This document shows positions 21,921-34,412 of a DNA stretch of 64,000 bases, piece after piece; position 1 is the first letter of the stretch, and each line of letters starts with the position of its first letter. The notes beneath the pieces were generated by a model. It was not told where the DNA came from. It was given only the letters and a program-made list of their open reading frames with translations, and did no database searches. The stretch lies in the NCBI RefSeq assembly GCF_024763615.1, contig NC_077222.1, forward strand, positions 21,328,001-21,392,000, read 5' to 3'. The position numbers were made by a program, and so were the translations under genes. This DNA is from Phlebotomus papatasi. Taxonomy: Eukaryota > Arthropoda > Insecta > Diptera > Psychodidae.

Positions 21921-23006
21921 AGGCTTACATTGGGAGCAATTTTCGTCAAAAATTGTTTTTTTTTGAAGGAAATTGTCTGCACTGCTGTATGTGGAAACGT
22001 CAAAATTCTGTCAAAAATGGAATTTTTGACGAAAATGGCTCTCAATGTGTAGAGGTCTTAAGGATTCTATAGATGTATACACTGTGCGCAATTTTCATCA
22101 AAAGTTGCTTTTTTGAACGAAATAGTCTGCATTGTTGCAGGTAAACATGTCAAAATCTGACAAAAATGCAATTTTTGACGAAAAGTCGTCCCTAGAGACC
22201 TTTAAGGCCTCTACACATTGGAAGCAATTTTCGTTAAAAATAGCTTTCTTGAAGAAAATTGTCTGTACTGCTGTAGGTAGAAACGTCAAAATTATGTCAA
22301 AAATGCATTTTTTTGACGAAAATTGCTGCCAATGTGTAGAGGCCTTTAAGGACGAAAGGGTCATAAATTGGGCTTCAGAAAAATTACTTTTTCTGACTTC
22401 TTAAACCGTGTACATGTTAGGAGCAATTAAAAAAATGCTTTTTAAAAGAAAATTTCCCATAATTGTAGGCAGAAACGTAATTTTTTTTATGGCCTCTACA
22501 CATTGGGAGCAGTTTTTGTCAAAAATTGCTTTTTTGAAGGAAATTCCCTGCAGCGTTGTAGGAGGAAACCTCAAATTTCTGTCAAAAACATAATTTTTGA
22601 CGAAAATTGCTCCCAATGTGCAGACGCCTTTAAAGAGGAATTTTTGACGAAAATTGCTTCTAGTGTGTAGATACCATTAAAGAGCAATTTTTTGACGAAA
22701 ATTGCTTCTATTGTGTAGACGCCATTGGAGCAAAACATAACTTTATACTAGGTCCTCAGCTTGAAATCTTCCGCTTTTTGATTTAAAAACTTGAAAAATT
22801 TCAAGAAATCCAAAAATTATTTATTCAAAATATCGGTCCCTGTTAGCTTTTTGCTGTCTTCAAAGGCCTCAACACAATCAATGGGAGAAATTTTCATCAA
22901 ACACTGCTTTTTTCTAAGGAAATCGTGTGCACTTCTGTAGATGGAAAACTCAAAATTCTGTCAAAAGTTCAATTCTTGACGAAAACTGTTCCCAATGTGT
23001 ACCGGC
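21921..23006. repeat. Nested cluster of at least six family B MITEs
   Basis: Within 1.1 kb there are copies at 21921-22058 (TAA flanks), about 22074-22201 (diverged), 22205-22345 (TTA flanks), a copy split into about 22401-22486 and 22633-22673, the inserting copy 22490-22629 (TTA flanks), a partial right end at about 22680-22725, and a diverged copy at about 22863-23006. The same ends (AGGCCTCTACACATTGGG) recur in all good copies. Every frame called on either strand here is MITE sequence. Confidence 0.85.
22490..22629. mobile_element. Family B MITE inserted into another family B MITE
   Basis: A 140-bp copy with TGGCCTCTACACATTGGGAG at the left and CAATGTGCAGACGCCT at the right. TTA flanks both sides (22487-22489, 22630-22632). 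The sequence on either side joins into a third copy, showing serial insertion into the same family. Confidence 0.75.
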
Positions 23007-24093
23007 AGAAAAATGGAAAATTCTTAAACAGAAACACCCAGGAATTTAATTTCAAATCCCATCCAATTAATGCCAATGCCATAATTCTAAGTCCTTGATC
23101 ATTTAGTTTCAGTTGCAATTTGCAAATCTAGACATTATTCATTAAGTTCCCTATCTCTTAACTTGAAAGAGCTAGGGATTCTAGCCCATTTCTTTCGCTC
23201 AAAGCTTCTAAACTTAAACGCCTCGGGGATTCACGTCCAATTTAAGTTCCCAGGATCTTATATATTCTTAAATTTAGAGTCAAAATTTTTCTGTGTGTAA
23301 AACCCATAAGGCAATACCATGGATACCCCGAAGATAAAATAGATATTCTTGGATCAAAACCACTTCTGCGCCCAATTCTTCATTTATTTGAAATTGTGCA
23401 ATCGATCGGAATAAGTGATTAAAGCGCCATGTCTGCAGAATACAACGAGGGTGGTAGCGCATCCCAAAACCAGATTTTGATGTTGACCTAGAACATAGAA
23501 GTAATCGTGTTACAACATCACTCGCTCGTGTTGTTTCTCTTATTTTGACGGTTTTTCGAGCAGTGCATGATCCAAATCGATGAACAGTTGTTTTTAACAA
23601 TTTCTATTGACAGTTCAGCTAAATTTTAGCAATTTTAGAAGTAATAAATATTGCCTTCTTGAAGATATTTGGCAGTTTTTCTGATTTTGAAACTTTATAA
23701 GGTGCAACCTACAACGTTCTAGGTATATGATACTCGAACAATAGCACTTTTTAATTGCTTGTTCTACTTCGATGCTAGAAAATCCTTCTTTCATACCGCA
23801 AAGACAATATTTCGGAAGTCGTTTCTTAATTTTTTAATTGTGTTTTAGTCAACTTATGCGGCACCCATTTTTCTTTATTTTAGTTTAATCAATATGGCAT
23901 GCCAACGCCCGAAGATATTTTACCGAATCACGTTTAATGCCCTCGAAAGCTAATTTTACAATTTTCATCCAGAAACGCTAACAGATCGGCGGTATTAATT
24001 GTTTTTGGTCTTTTGGTTCTCTACGTCGAAATGACAATTTTTGAATCATTTAATCAATTTTCTCGAGGTAATTCTTCTGAAAATTTTTAGGGA
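23007..24093. other. No recognisable feature
   Basis: Non-coding. A 106-codon minus-strand frame (23280-23600) has no recognisable domain. Confidence 0.45.
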
Positions 24094-24095
24094 TA

Positions 24096-24310
24096 GAGTA
24101 AAGTGGTACAAGTTGAACAGGGCTTTTTTCTTGATAAATTTAGTACTTTATCTTTATTTGTATTTTTTTAATGCTTTGGATTTAATATAATTTGGGTCCT
24201 TGTGCTTAAAAAAATTGAGTACTGTATTTATCAAGAAAAAATCTCTGTCCAACTTGTACCGGCGAATTGTCCAACTTGTAACACTATGTCCAACTTATAT
24301 CACTTTACCC
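24096..24310. mobile_element. TA-flanked palindromic MITE, 215 bp
   Basis: The left end GAGTAAAGTGGTACAAGTTG and the complement of the right end, GGGTAAAGTGATATAAGTTG, are inverted repeats. TA flanks both sides (24094-24095, 24311-24312). GTCCAACTTGTA is repeated inside the right arm. TA duplication suggests a Tc1/mariner-type source of mobility. Confidence 0.7.
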
Positions 24311-24312
24311 TA

Positions 24313-27300
24313 TTAGATATTTATCCATTTAAGCAGTAAAGAACATAGATAATGTATTGAACTTGTAATTAGGAGAACCCCCTTAAGTAGCAAATGAAAT
24401 CTTTGTTTATTATCTAATTATTTTAGTATGCATTTAAGGATTTATATATATATTTTTTTAATGTTTCTAATGATGAATATCCTAATTCAAACTCATAGTT
24501 TATTGCATATATATCTCTCCAAATTGTCAAATATATCACTTCTTTTCTATCTCTGATAAATTGTATACAAAAAATTTCAGCATATTGGAAATGTCACATA
24601 AGTTTCTGAAGATATTTTCAATTGAATTTCCAAGTTATTCTTGCACAAATTAAATTTTATTGTATAGAATAAGAACGCATCTGTGTTTTAGAGTTCCAGA
24701 TCCAATTTAATCGTTCTGCATTACGTTGAGTTGGATATAATAAAAGATTAAAGTTTTGTTTTAAAATATATTGCGGAGCCGTATTTATTCAGAAACATAG
24801 GAAAAATTTAGTCATTGTAGAGTTTGGGACCGTGAAAAGCATGGGTATTAATTTTGTTTTGACTTTTTTTTTCGAGAATCGTGAGTTGAAGCACTATAAA
24901 ATGGTATAATCTGTATAACCGCATGGTTGTATATGAATATACATAGATACTGAAGAGGCTTCAATTGATAACAATAGAAATGCAAATTTTTCGTTATTCT
25001 TAATGGAAATATACAAACCATACCATTAAATGTTATAATGGTTTGGTAAACCAATAAACTTTATTTTACTGCATATCCGATTGATGTGATTATCTGGGAA
25101 ATGATTGTCGCATTGAGATAGTCTGAAACTTAAATTGAATCAATAAATTCAGTTATTTCAGGTGGAAAATTTCTAGTAAAATCTAGAAAAATTCCATTTA
25201 GATGTCCAATGCATCGGTCTTTTCTTGTTTGTCAGCGATAATAGAGCAAAAAAAGGTGTATTATTATCTTGTTTTTACTGGAATTTGCGCAAAAGATCAG
25301 TTATCATTTACTGAGGGTAATTTGATGGATGTTTCTTATGTATGTGATATAATTGAAAAGGTCTGAGCAATAATTGTTAAGTTACTATCTAGGCGGTGTT
25401 ATATGTACAAGAAACATCAAGAGTGATATTAGGTTAAATTGCAACTAAGCACGTGGTATTACTTGGGTTGTGAGTCAATAGGGGAGAACATTAGAACTTT
25501 TATTGCCAATCTACCTCTATTGGGCTAATAAAGTCCATGAGTTTTAAATTCGCAGAGCGTTCGTATTTTACTTGCAAAGGGTTAGTTACTAAGGTTTGGT
25601 TATTGTTTATAAATTGTAAGGATCTGGTTAATTAATTAAACATCCGAAAATCACAACGAACTTAAGGTTATCTCTTAGGTTTACAAAATCAGATCAGTAA
25701 AACCTTTGAGTTTCAATCACCTGAAGTTGGCTACAGTTCTCTTATCAGGAAATTGAAGGTTACATACTAAGGCTAGGTTGTAATCCATACTTGTAGGATT
25801 CAGACAATTATGTAAATAATCTTCGAAACTATGTTTAGATTAAATTTTGTGTTAGTGGATGCTATAAGTTTCAATCATCTGAAGTTGGCTACAATTGTCT
25901 TGTCGAAATTGAAAACGTTTAGTTGAAATTTTCAATTGCTTTTCCGTCACCATGTATGATTAATATAGATAGAGCACTAAAAGGTAACAAACATAAAATA
26001 TATGACATGTATACAATTGCTTGTAAGGCAAGAAGTCGTAAAGTCTCAATTTTGGTGATACAGTACTTGCTTGTTTTCTCTGTCTCCAACTGAGTTTGTC
26101 TTCTTTTTTTTTCGAGTCGGAAATTTCCAATGATTTCTTCAGCATCTCCGACTATACTTTGGCCATCAAGTGTAAATATGAACAAATTTCATTATAATTC
26201 ATAAGCAGTGAATTCGATGAAGTGAATTCACTAAAGGTTTTTATCACTCCCAAATGTCTGTCGCAAAAACGCCCATTGTATGTTCTCAACAGTTGATCTT
26301 CTTTAAGACATTGGGACAATATTTGCCAATGCGGATGTATGAGAGTGAAAAATCTCCATTTGATCGTATATATGAGATGCCCGGAAAGAGCCAATTGTTG
26401 TGCGTTTAAAGTCCACTTGAGTGAATCGGTACGAATATCACTGTAAAAATTGATTATATTGTGCTTTTAAACTTCTCAAGCTACAGATAAAATGTTAGGG
26501 ACTTCTTTTTTTCTCTCGCTTAGTTTTGGATCTGCATGAGGAAATTAATTCCAAAGACAGGTTATCCGATTTAATATCTAATCACATTTGGCTTTTTACA
26601 TGAGTCACATGCTACGAAAAGGTCTCTTTTGTAGCACGTTTCTTGGCTTCTCCAGGTTCTTTTATTTTTTTTAAAAGAACTGAAAAATTTCCCTGGCAAA
26701 TTGTATCCAGTTTACTGAATAATTTATGCATTTCGACACTGGTTTCGTTTGCTTTCTGGCGCAAAATGAAATGGTGGGATGTTCATTCTGTTTATTAGTG
26801 TTTATATAAAATTCACATGCACTGTTTTACGATGTTTCCCGGTTTTTTTTTTTGTTAAACCACTCATTGAAGTACGAAACAACACAAGAGAGAATCTTCA
26901 CCGTGTGCGAACTCGAACTCTAAAGTGAGAGTATCAGAATATTAGTCTATTGATTTTAGACTAATTCTATATTACAAACCCAATAATGTAGGGTCATATT
27001 TTTGCATAATTACGCGTTGCCTTTCCCTCCTAACAGTTGGCAAATGGTTTTAGAGACTAAACGATGAGAGATAGCGATTTAGGTTCCCTTTTTAAACATT
27101 AGAAGTTGTACATAATGGATTATTGGTCATTACGTTACGTATTTACAATTGAATTTTGAAATTTTGGAATATATTCAAAATTAACGACAAAGCTACATTA
27201 CGGTCATGGCTGTAATGGATTTTAGATCCTAGACGGTAGAAGACAGCGACTTGAAGTTGTTAGAGGTCCCTCCGTAAGTCAATCTTTGGATGTGAAACTT

Positions 27301-27555
27301 GGTCTGTATATATCTACCTTTTGTGTCCTCTTCAAAAAATTGTTTTACGCAACTTCGAAAATGGTTTCAATGAACCTTCCAAGGAAATAGTCAAACTTTT
27401 GTAGGGAGATAACTTCTCAAGTGATTTAGAAACTCAATATCAGAAGCAAACCATACAACTGTTCGAAACTTCCGGTTGCATGTGTTTCGGCAACCTTTAA
27501 ATATAATAGAAAACTAGGGCAGAAACAGTAAAGAAAGTCGAGCTTAATCGTTCGA
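24313..27555. other. No gene; short duplicated motif
   Basis: Non-coding. TTTCAATCACCTGAAGTTGG at about 25708 recurs at about 25869 with one change. Frames at 25919-26394 (minus) have no recognisable domain and overlap each other. Confidence 0.45.
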
Positions 27556-27559
27556 CTAA

Positions 27560-27800
27560 ATTACCGGTTTCCAAAGCGGTGTTCATACTTATTCTCATTT
27601 ATGGTTATGATGAGGTTTGAGTAATGACGGGAAGTGTGCGATCAAGAGTACGAGTTTCAGAGATAAGGACCTTAGGACGGTTCAGGGAAACACTCAAGAT
27701 CGAATGTAAATGTAGTCGTTCGTTAGGAGCTAAAGATTGAGAAGCTACTTCTCCGTGGTGGGAGGTCGCAACTACGATTATTATTATTAATCGTGTCGGA
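27560..27800 (+). pseudogene. RTE/Rex-like reverse transcriptase C-terminal remnant
   Basis: Three pieces in order, with frameshifts and stops, resemble the conserved tail of RTE/Rex-type reverse transcriptases: VFILILIYGY near 27580-27608 (family pattern V.I.IL.YG.E), VMTGSVRSRVRVSEIRTLGR at about 27624-27680 (family pattern VMTERVRSRVQASEMRFLRR), and IEKLLLRGGRSQLR at about 27738-27780 (family pattern NIEPLLLRIERSQLR). The order and spacing support the call. The copy is dead. I judge this by pattern memory without alignment. Confidence 0.6.
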
Positions 27801-27839
27801 ATACTTGTTACAATGTAATCATGTTATATTGCTACTGTT

Positions 27840-28105
27840 GTATCCCGTATTGGAAGAATCCGCTAAGTCCATGTGTAGACCGCCCAGGAGCGCCTTCCCC
27901 GTGATGTGGATGCTTCTTCTATGCTCCCGGAGTTTTTTGGGCAGAGGCGGTGCATTTTTATTACGTTATATCACAGTGAAAATGCCTTTTCTAAACATTC
28001 AGATCTTTAAACCGGGCGGTACTCGAACTCACAACTGTGAGAGTCGAGCCAGAGATCTCATCCGCTCAAGAACCAACGGTCTTGCCTATTGCGCCACTGA
28101 GACCC
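27840..28105 (-). mobile_element. tRNA-derived SINE
   Basis: On the minus strand the sequence starts GGTCTCAGTGGCGCAATAGG (28105 downward). TGGCGCAATAGG (28085-28096) fits the Pol III A box TRGCNNARYNGG, and GAGTTCGAGTACC (28017-28029) fits the B box GWTCRANNCC, with a spacing of roughly 65 bases. A non-tRNA body continues to lower coordinates; the 3' end is unclear (27840 is an estimate). The adjacent RTE-like remnant is on the opposite strand, so it is not simply the SINE's tail source. Confidence 0.65.
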
Positions 28106-28574
28106 CGATCATGTGCGGTCATGTTCCGCGCAGGTTCTTCAGAAAAGCTATGTAAGCCCATTATAGATGAACCCGACCTCGGGTCAGACCTAGGGCAAGG
28201 TGGCTGGATCAGATTAAGAATCTTGCCCATGAACGTTTTTAGATTCGACTTCAACTTCAAGTTGTCGAAGAATCGACGACATAGGTTCCTAACCTCGATA
28301 TCCGAAGCCCATGATCCTGATAGGGACAAGACTAGGAGATCGGTTAAAGTTTTCTTCACTATATCACTGAGTCAGTTGATCTATTTGCAATTCCCCATTT
28401 AGCTTCTTCGGCCCATCTATTTTAAACCTTGAACTACAGACCAATCCTTCGTCTTTGTTCTTCTTTGAATAGTCAACAGATCTTCCAGTAGGATTGTTTG
28501 GTTTGAACTACTTCCCAAATGTGTTTCGTTTCTGACTTTCTAACAAGTAATAGACATTGATGACGTTTGCTTCA
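28106..28574. other. No recognisable gene
   Basis: Frames of about 100-120 codons overlap on both strands (28037-28402) but run into the SINE and share no recognisable domain. The segment is more GC-rich than average and may be old retroelement sequence. Confidence 0.4.
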
Positions 28575-28800
28575 GTTGCTTATACGGGATTCAGACCTAA
28601 GACTTAGCCACATGGCTTAACTGCTCTAATTTTTTATAAATCACGATTTTTTTGGAAAAAAAAAATTTAGGATAGAATTTTATTAAAGATAAGAGATATA
28701 GATTCTCAAAAAGCAATAAAATTGCTCGCTATTTAGGATTTTGAGGCCTTTGGGAACTGGGTTAAACTTCTAGTCTAAAGACCACCTTAAGGAATGTCGT
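28575..28800 (-). repeat. Family A dispersed repeat copy
   Basis: Reverse-complement copy: GACCTAAGACTTAGCCACAT at the left, GGGAACTGGGTTAAACTTCT and AGTCTAAAGACCACCTTAAG at the right. Confidence 0.7.
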
Positions 28801-29029
28801 AAACTACTGCTACGGATGGCGAAATTTCTAACCAAACTGTTTAGTTTCTCATCGTTAATCAATGTACTAAGTACCGGGAACTGAGAACCGTGTTTGGAAA
28901 AAAGCTTATTTTCTTTTTTTCATGCTATTTGCATTAAAAGTTGATTTATAGTGCTAACCCAGGTCTTCTGTGTCTTGGGAAATTATTCTAAACATTTTCC
29001 TCCACATAATTTCATCCCTTTCACGATTT

Positions 29030-29100
29030 TGAACATTCGGGATTTTGGCTTTCGGGATTTTGGCCTTTTCGGGATTTTGGCGTTCGGGATTTTGGCTGCC
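29030..29100. repeat. Small array of the 225-910 minisatellite unit
   Basis: Four to five units close to TTCGGGATTTTGGC lie in a row, matching the unit of the array at 225-910, about 28 kb away. Confidence 0.8.
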
Positions 29101-29317
29101 ACCGGCTAACCCTATAAATCAAATATACCAGGGTTCGAATCCTCTTTAGATTTAGAAGTAAAACTAGTTCCTCTAATGCAATGCCGTACTGCAGTATAGT
29201 TATTTTCGTAGTAATGCTGGAGTATCAGTAGCTAAATGAATAAGACGGTAATGGAAATGATATTACCCGTATTACCCCAACTGTTGTCTTGTACTAAAAA
29301 TTAAAACTATCGAAATA

Positions 29318-29675
29318 CATTGGGACCTCGATAGAGTCAACCCCCGATAGAGTCAACCCCCGATAGAGTCAATCTCCAATAGAGCCAACAGCTATTTTTT
29401 TTACTCTACGGACTCCGATAGAGTCAACTTGGGCCCGAATTGACTCCGATAGAGTCAACTTTTTCATTATTATTGAACTAATAATATTGTATGACTTTTT
29501 GGAAATCAAAATCAGTAGATGTAGTTCGGTCAGTTTTGATTGATGAGAAATAAAACACGGGTTTTGACCTGGTTAGGATTTATTCCTAATTTTTTTCGGA
29601 TTCCGATAGAGTCACCGAATCCAATGGAATCAACAGGCCTGGAAACAATTAGTTGACTCTATCGAGGTCCCACTG
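29318..29675. mobile_element. TA-flanked Tc1/pogo-type MITE, 358 bp
   Basis: The left end CATTGGGACCTCGATAGAGT and the complement of the right end, CAGTGGGACCTCGATAGAGT, are inverted repeats flanked by TA (29316-29317, 29676-29677). The subterminal motif CGATAGAGTCAA is repeated several times near both ends, as expected for transposase-binding sites. No transposase sequence is visible. Confidence 0.85.
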
Positions 29676-29677
29676 TA

Positions 29678-30700
29678 ATTCAAAACACTACAGAACTTTA
29701 GCGTTAAAGTTTGTTGAATTCTTTGATATTATACGTCAGTGGGGACATATTTCCAAGTTTATTATGCTATACTATTCTATACTGCTATATACTAGGGAGT
29801 TTGATAGAAGCACGTTCCCTTTCGATGGAATGGTAAATGTTTCCAATACGAAAAAAAAAATTGAATGGACGGAACTCTTTGACCAACTTTTTCCTTTCTG
29901 GACTATTTGCAAAGTCCAATAGGATGCAATGAATCTGTAAACATGTGAAAGTGCAAAAGGTTTCGCACCAGTACTCAACTTCGTGAGGTCAATGCAATGT
30001 TTCATATTAAGTTGAGTATTCTGCAAAGTCTTCTATATTTTGACATCCCTTTTGTCTATACAACACAACACAAAAATATATTCGAGTTGGTGTGAAGTAT
30101 GAGATAAAACGGAAACGGAAGGACTCTCCACACTCTATGTGGTGTATTTAAAACAAAATTAATTTGTCTCCATCCAACTGCATTTTAGTCTTTTCTGCTC
30201 CGATTTTCAAATCATTTTACTCCATGGCTGGTGTCTATTGATTTTTGCTGAATGAACTCGGGCATTATATAATCGTGTTTTCAAGAGTTGGTACTTACAA
30301 CAAAAACGTCGATTTGTATCAAGTGTATGTGAATGTGTGCAATGAATTTTTTTTTCAATGCGGATCATGTGGCTCAATAGAGTGTGTTGAGAAAATTTTG
30401 GCCTTGTCTATTTCCAATGCCAATTAATTAATTATTTGCAATAAGCGCTTTTATGTTAGTTTGGAACTTTACATGACATTTTGGACTTGGGTATTAGGAG
30501 CCCTATAGGGGCTTAGGCAGTTGATGGGTTTCCACATATGGGGTTGTGCAATATTGGGTTTTTTCGTGTGTGTGTGTGTTTCTTTTTCGTACCAACAAGT
30601 TGAATTTTCTTTTGATATATGGGAAAAATTTTTATTAAGGGTTTTTTTTCTTGCCAAGGGTGAATCTTACTTCTTCCCTTTGGGGTTGGTAGGTTTTTGT
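29678..30700. other. No recognisable gene
   Basis: Non-coding; short frames only, none recognisable. Confidence 0.45.
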
Positions 30701-30704
30701 CAGA

Positions 30705-31440
30705 GTGACGACGCCAATGGATTCGCGCCGTGACGCAGTGTGACGTCATTTCAGGCGCAGAACAGCCGTTCAATATGCTTCAGTTGGGTTTTCTCTGTCT
30801 CTCATGCCAAAAAGCTCAGTTGATGAGGAGGAAAGCTCTACCCCCCCACTTGGGGTATGTATAGTTTGAAATTGGATTTGTATGTATGGGTTTTTTTTGC
30901 AAGATAGCAAGATAGAGAAGATGTTGAGGCATGATGGTGGCGCTCATGAGAGGTGTTCTTAGGGTCATTTTCTGTGATATCCGAATAAGATGGGATGACA
31001 GTATTTTCAGGCGCCCACACTTTCCTGTCCCAGAAACCTGAAGTAATTTGGCAGGTTTTTATTTATCCCTGTAACTTCTTATCTGTTAAGCCATCCCAGA
31101 ATGTTGGTGAGAGAGAGGAAGTTGAGACTATTTAGCACTATGCTTTAGTTTTTTTTTTTTTTTATTTGCCTTCGCGTGCGAGATCCAACAAGTACCAATA
31201 CTAATGCCAAGAAGTTGATACCGATTGAGTCACGAATGGAGGTTTTTTTTTTTTGGGTGAATATGTGTAGTGGCACGAATACAGATGAATATGATGAGAT
31301 TGTGCTCCCCAATGTGGGGTTTGCTGGTGTCAGAGTGGAAAAATCGAAGTCAGTCGAGCGCCGATCCTTCAACGTTAAAGTCGCGCGCCGTTCTTGTACC
31401 CAGTTCAGTTCGGTTCATCTCTCCCGAAGGTGGTAGAGAG
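30705..31440 (+). promoter_or_regulatory. Candidate distal Atpalpha promoter region
   Basis: A stretch with locally higher GC and promoter-like elements lies upstream of the candidate first coding exon at 32340: GCCAATGG (CCAAT-like, about 30713-30720), a perfect CRE octamer TGACGTCA at 30741-30748, and TCAGT initiator-like motifs at about 31350 and 31405 in GC-rich context (GTCGCGCGCCGTTC just before the second). Arthropod initiators favour TCAKT. I could not fit a TATA box or a clean DPE. This is a candidate from motif content and position only. Confidence 0.35.
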
Positions 31441-32339
31441 GAATAAGGTTGAGCTTTGCTGGATATTGGAGGTGGAGAGAAGGAAGGGTCGTCCTAAGTC
31501 CTTCGGAGATATATAAGTTGAAGTTGAAATCGTAGGGTTTGAGAATTTGTGCAAAGAAACGGGGATATTAGGGTGGTGTATATTCAGGATTTTTTGATCA
31601 GTCCTTAAAAAATATCTATTGGGGGTTTCCATAGTGTTTTCCGAAGGTTCTCTTGGCGGGAACTCAATACCGCCCTCCCATTAAGTTCATCGAGTGACAA
31701 CGGTAACCTGTACCCAAGTGTCGGGGGCACTACATTGAAGAAATTCTAGTGAATTATTATTTTTGTTGTTGAAAATTCTCTAATATGAGATTATAGTGCG
31801 AGATTGAGAAAGAAAAAATTGTGTAACAGTTGGTGAAGAGTTTTTCATCATCCTTGGTAAATTTTTTCATTGAAGAAAATCCAGGAGGAATAAAGTGCGT
31901 TAAGTGATTTGGCCAGAGAGAAGATATCCTGTGCTTTAGTGGGTGAGAAGAAGCCTAGAAGGATCATTTTGAATATATAAAGAGGACATTCTACCCTCAA
32001 ATTCCCTGTTCGATTGCTACGTAGAAAGAGGACCCAGTAAATCCTACAAATGTACGTCCTAAGATTATCCCTGTTTGCTGTGAATTGATTAATATTGCTT
32101 GCAATTTCTTGTTCGTTTTCACCTTCTTGTGTTATATTTGTATTTTTTTTATTTAATTTATTCAATTAAGACGAAAGAGTTTTGTTGCGAGCGAGTGTGA
32201 CGGGAAAGCAAGAGAGAGAGTCTGTTGGTTAGGATTCTAGCCTCGATATTTTAAGCTACTATAGGACAAATTAGAATTTATTTTTGGATTTTACAATAAT
32301 ATATTGTTGCGCAACCCCATTTTCGAGGCGCACACGGAC

Positions 32340-32351
32340 ATGTCAGACAAG
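32340..32351 (+). CDS. Atpalpha: Candidate alternative first coding exon of Na+/K+-ATPase alpha (MSDK)
   Basis: ATG TCA GAC AAG is followed at once by GTAGGT, a strong 5' splice site, leaving phase 0. The next Atpalpha exon (51388) also begins in phase 0 with HGRTDSYR. In Drosophila the equivalent exon is preceded by a very short N-terminal peptide encoded in its own exon and joined in phase 0, so a four-residue start exon fits the gene's known architecture. Upstream sequence (about 31400-32339) would be 5' UTR. The intron would be about 19 kb and would contain the antisense LINE at 36.8-42 kb. The evidence is indirect: such a short match could be chance, and another first exon may exist. Confidence 0.5.
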
Positions 32352-34410
32352 GTAGGTCTCTTCCAATCCAAGTGTTTCTAATAATATGATTTTTTGCATT
32401 ATTTTTTGTTGTTCATCAAGTCTTTTAGAATATTAAAAAAAAAATGGAGAAAAATGTCTTATTTGAAAGAATTGATGGTATAATTTTAAGCATGTTACAC
32501 ATACACTGACAAAAACATTTAAAAAAAATACTTCTGCTTTGCGTTTTGTACGAATGGGTGCTTCAACCTCCGAATTTTTTTTGCAGAGATTTCTGCAAAA
32601 GATTAAAAAAATATAAATGGGATTATTTTTTTGGGGTAACATTGAAAGCAATTTTTAGGATTATTCCAAATATGTTTTTTTTTACGAATAAATTTCTAAG
32701 GAGATTATTAATAGTTGAACTCTGTAGCCGTCGCGTGTGCTATAAATTTTCAGGAATGTTAAAATTTCAAATTAGCGACCGATTTTTCAATGTGTCTCAT
32801 TACGTCATGAGGCACTATGACGATTTTCCTGTGCATGGCAATTGATGGGTAAACATTGAATTGTGCTAAATACCTGCTAAGGTTGAAATTTTCAATCAAC
32901 TGTGATATGGTTTTTCGCGGAAATAACTTTAGGTTGAAGATTTTTGTAAAAAAAAAGAAGACAGATTAGAAGAGACAAAAGAAAAAGCTACGTGAAAAGC
33001 TCGACTTTTTCCCAAGGAGAAATATATATCGATTGATTTTCTCTCCTTTTTAAGAGAGGCTGAAATGCAAAAGGGAGAAACAGAGAGAGAGAGAGTCCTC
33101 TCATCCTTAATAATCTCTTAAGAACTTTCATGGCGAAATAGTGTGTGAAAATGTGGGATAACATACATGATAAAATTATATATTGATTTTCTATTTCCTT
33201 GTTCGTTTTCCTCTTTTGAAAATATTATGATCATCATGATGGGTAATTTTATTTGACTTTTTTCTCAAGTCTTCTTCCCCCTATAGCCATGCTCCAAGAA
33301 GATGAAGAGACTAATGTCAATCTTTAAGGATAGTTTATTGTGTTAAATTTACTTAATGCTGTGTCCAATGAAATGCTTGCGCGAATCTTTAATATTGATG
33401 AGGATAAAAACCTCCATGCAACAAAATTGTGTTCAGTGGATAAAAGGTTGTTTATTTGTTTTGTATAAATATTAGTCTTGAAGAAAAGAAATGAGTTGGA
33501 AAGGAAGGTAGAATGGAAATTCCCCAATGCGGTCTTTTATAAGATCTCAAAAAAAAAAAAAGTTGTGTATATCATTTGACTGTCTCTCTCGTATATTCAA
33601 ATTGCACGAAGAAAATTAATATGAAAATCATTTTAATCTGTCATTCTCCTCAATTTACTCTTTCACTGTTGCTATATACATAACAACAGTAAAAAAAAGA
33701 TCAAATACCCAAAAAGATAAATTTATTCTGATTCAGAGAAGTAATTTTTCTTTTGTTTTGATGTGCTCCCAAAAACTTTGAAAACAAATAAGTTGAGAAA
33801 TGTTTTTGCTTCTCATGTTTGTTTTTTTTTACAAAATTTTATTAGGAATTGTGAAATAAGAGATGTTTGTCAACTGTGGTAAAATCCCGTGGTTGATTTT
33901 CTCCGAATCTTATGACGTCTTGTGGTTTTAATTAACAATTCTCGTTGACGATCAAAAAGCAATATACATGTTTTACAGGTTTATTGCACACATTTTTACC
34001 ACAATGTTTATGTAGAAAAAATCATAACAGACAGTTCTTTTTCTTCTATTCCAAGATAAAATTATTTCTTATCACAAGATCAGTGTCAAGTTTAACCGAA
34101 ATTTAGGAAGAACCCATTTACTTTTGTAAATTTTTTCAAAAAGAGATTTATAGAATTTCTTCAGAAGTTATGCGCAAAGGAATGTTAGATGAACGGACTC
34201 ATACTTCCTTAGGAAACCTTTTGGAATGTATTGTTATCTTGCGATAAGAATCAAAAATATTCGTCCTGAAATAGGAAAATATTGTAGATGATAATACTAA
34301 AACTTTGGAAATCTTAGTTCTTAAATTGTTTAAATAACTTCAAAGAAAACAGTGAAGCCTTTTGGATTATATTTTGTTTCTCAAATTTCCATGAATTTTT
34401 AGTTTTTACA
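32352..34410. other. Putative Atpalpha intron, no other feature
   Basis: AT-rich sequence with homopolymer runs and a (GA)n tract near 33080. No repeat boundary or coding exon recognised. Confidence 0.45.
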
Positions 34411-34412
34411 TA

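Noticed and set aside
22098..22616. Frames with FSLKIAFLK-like repeats on both strands
   Set aside because: They are translations of family B MITEs, whose inverted repeats produce similar peptides on each strand.
28037..28402. 121-codon + frame and 97-codon minus frame
   Set aside because: They begin inside the tRNA-derived SINE head and show no domain.
30469..30773. Overlapping minus frames of 62-86 codons near the CRE motif
   Set aside because: Lys/His/Thr-rich translation of TG-rich simple sequence; no domain.
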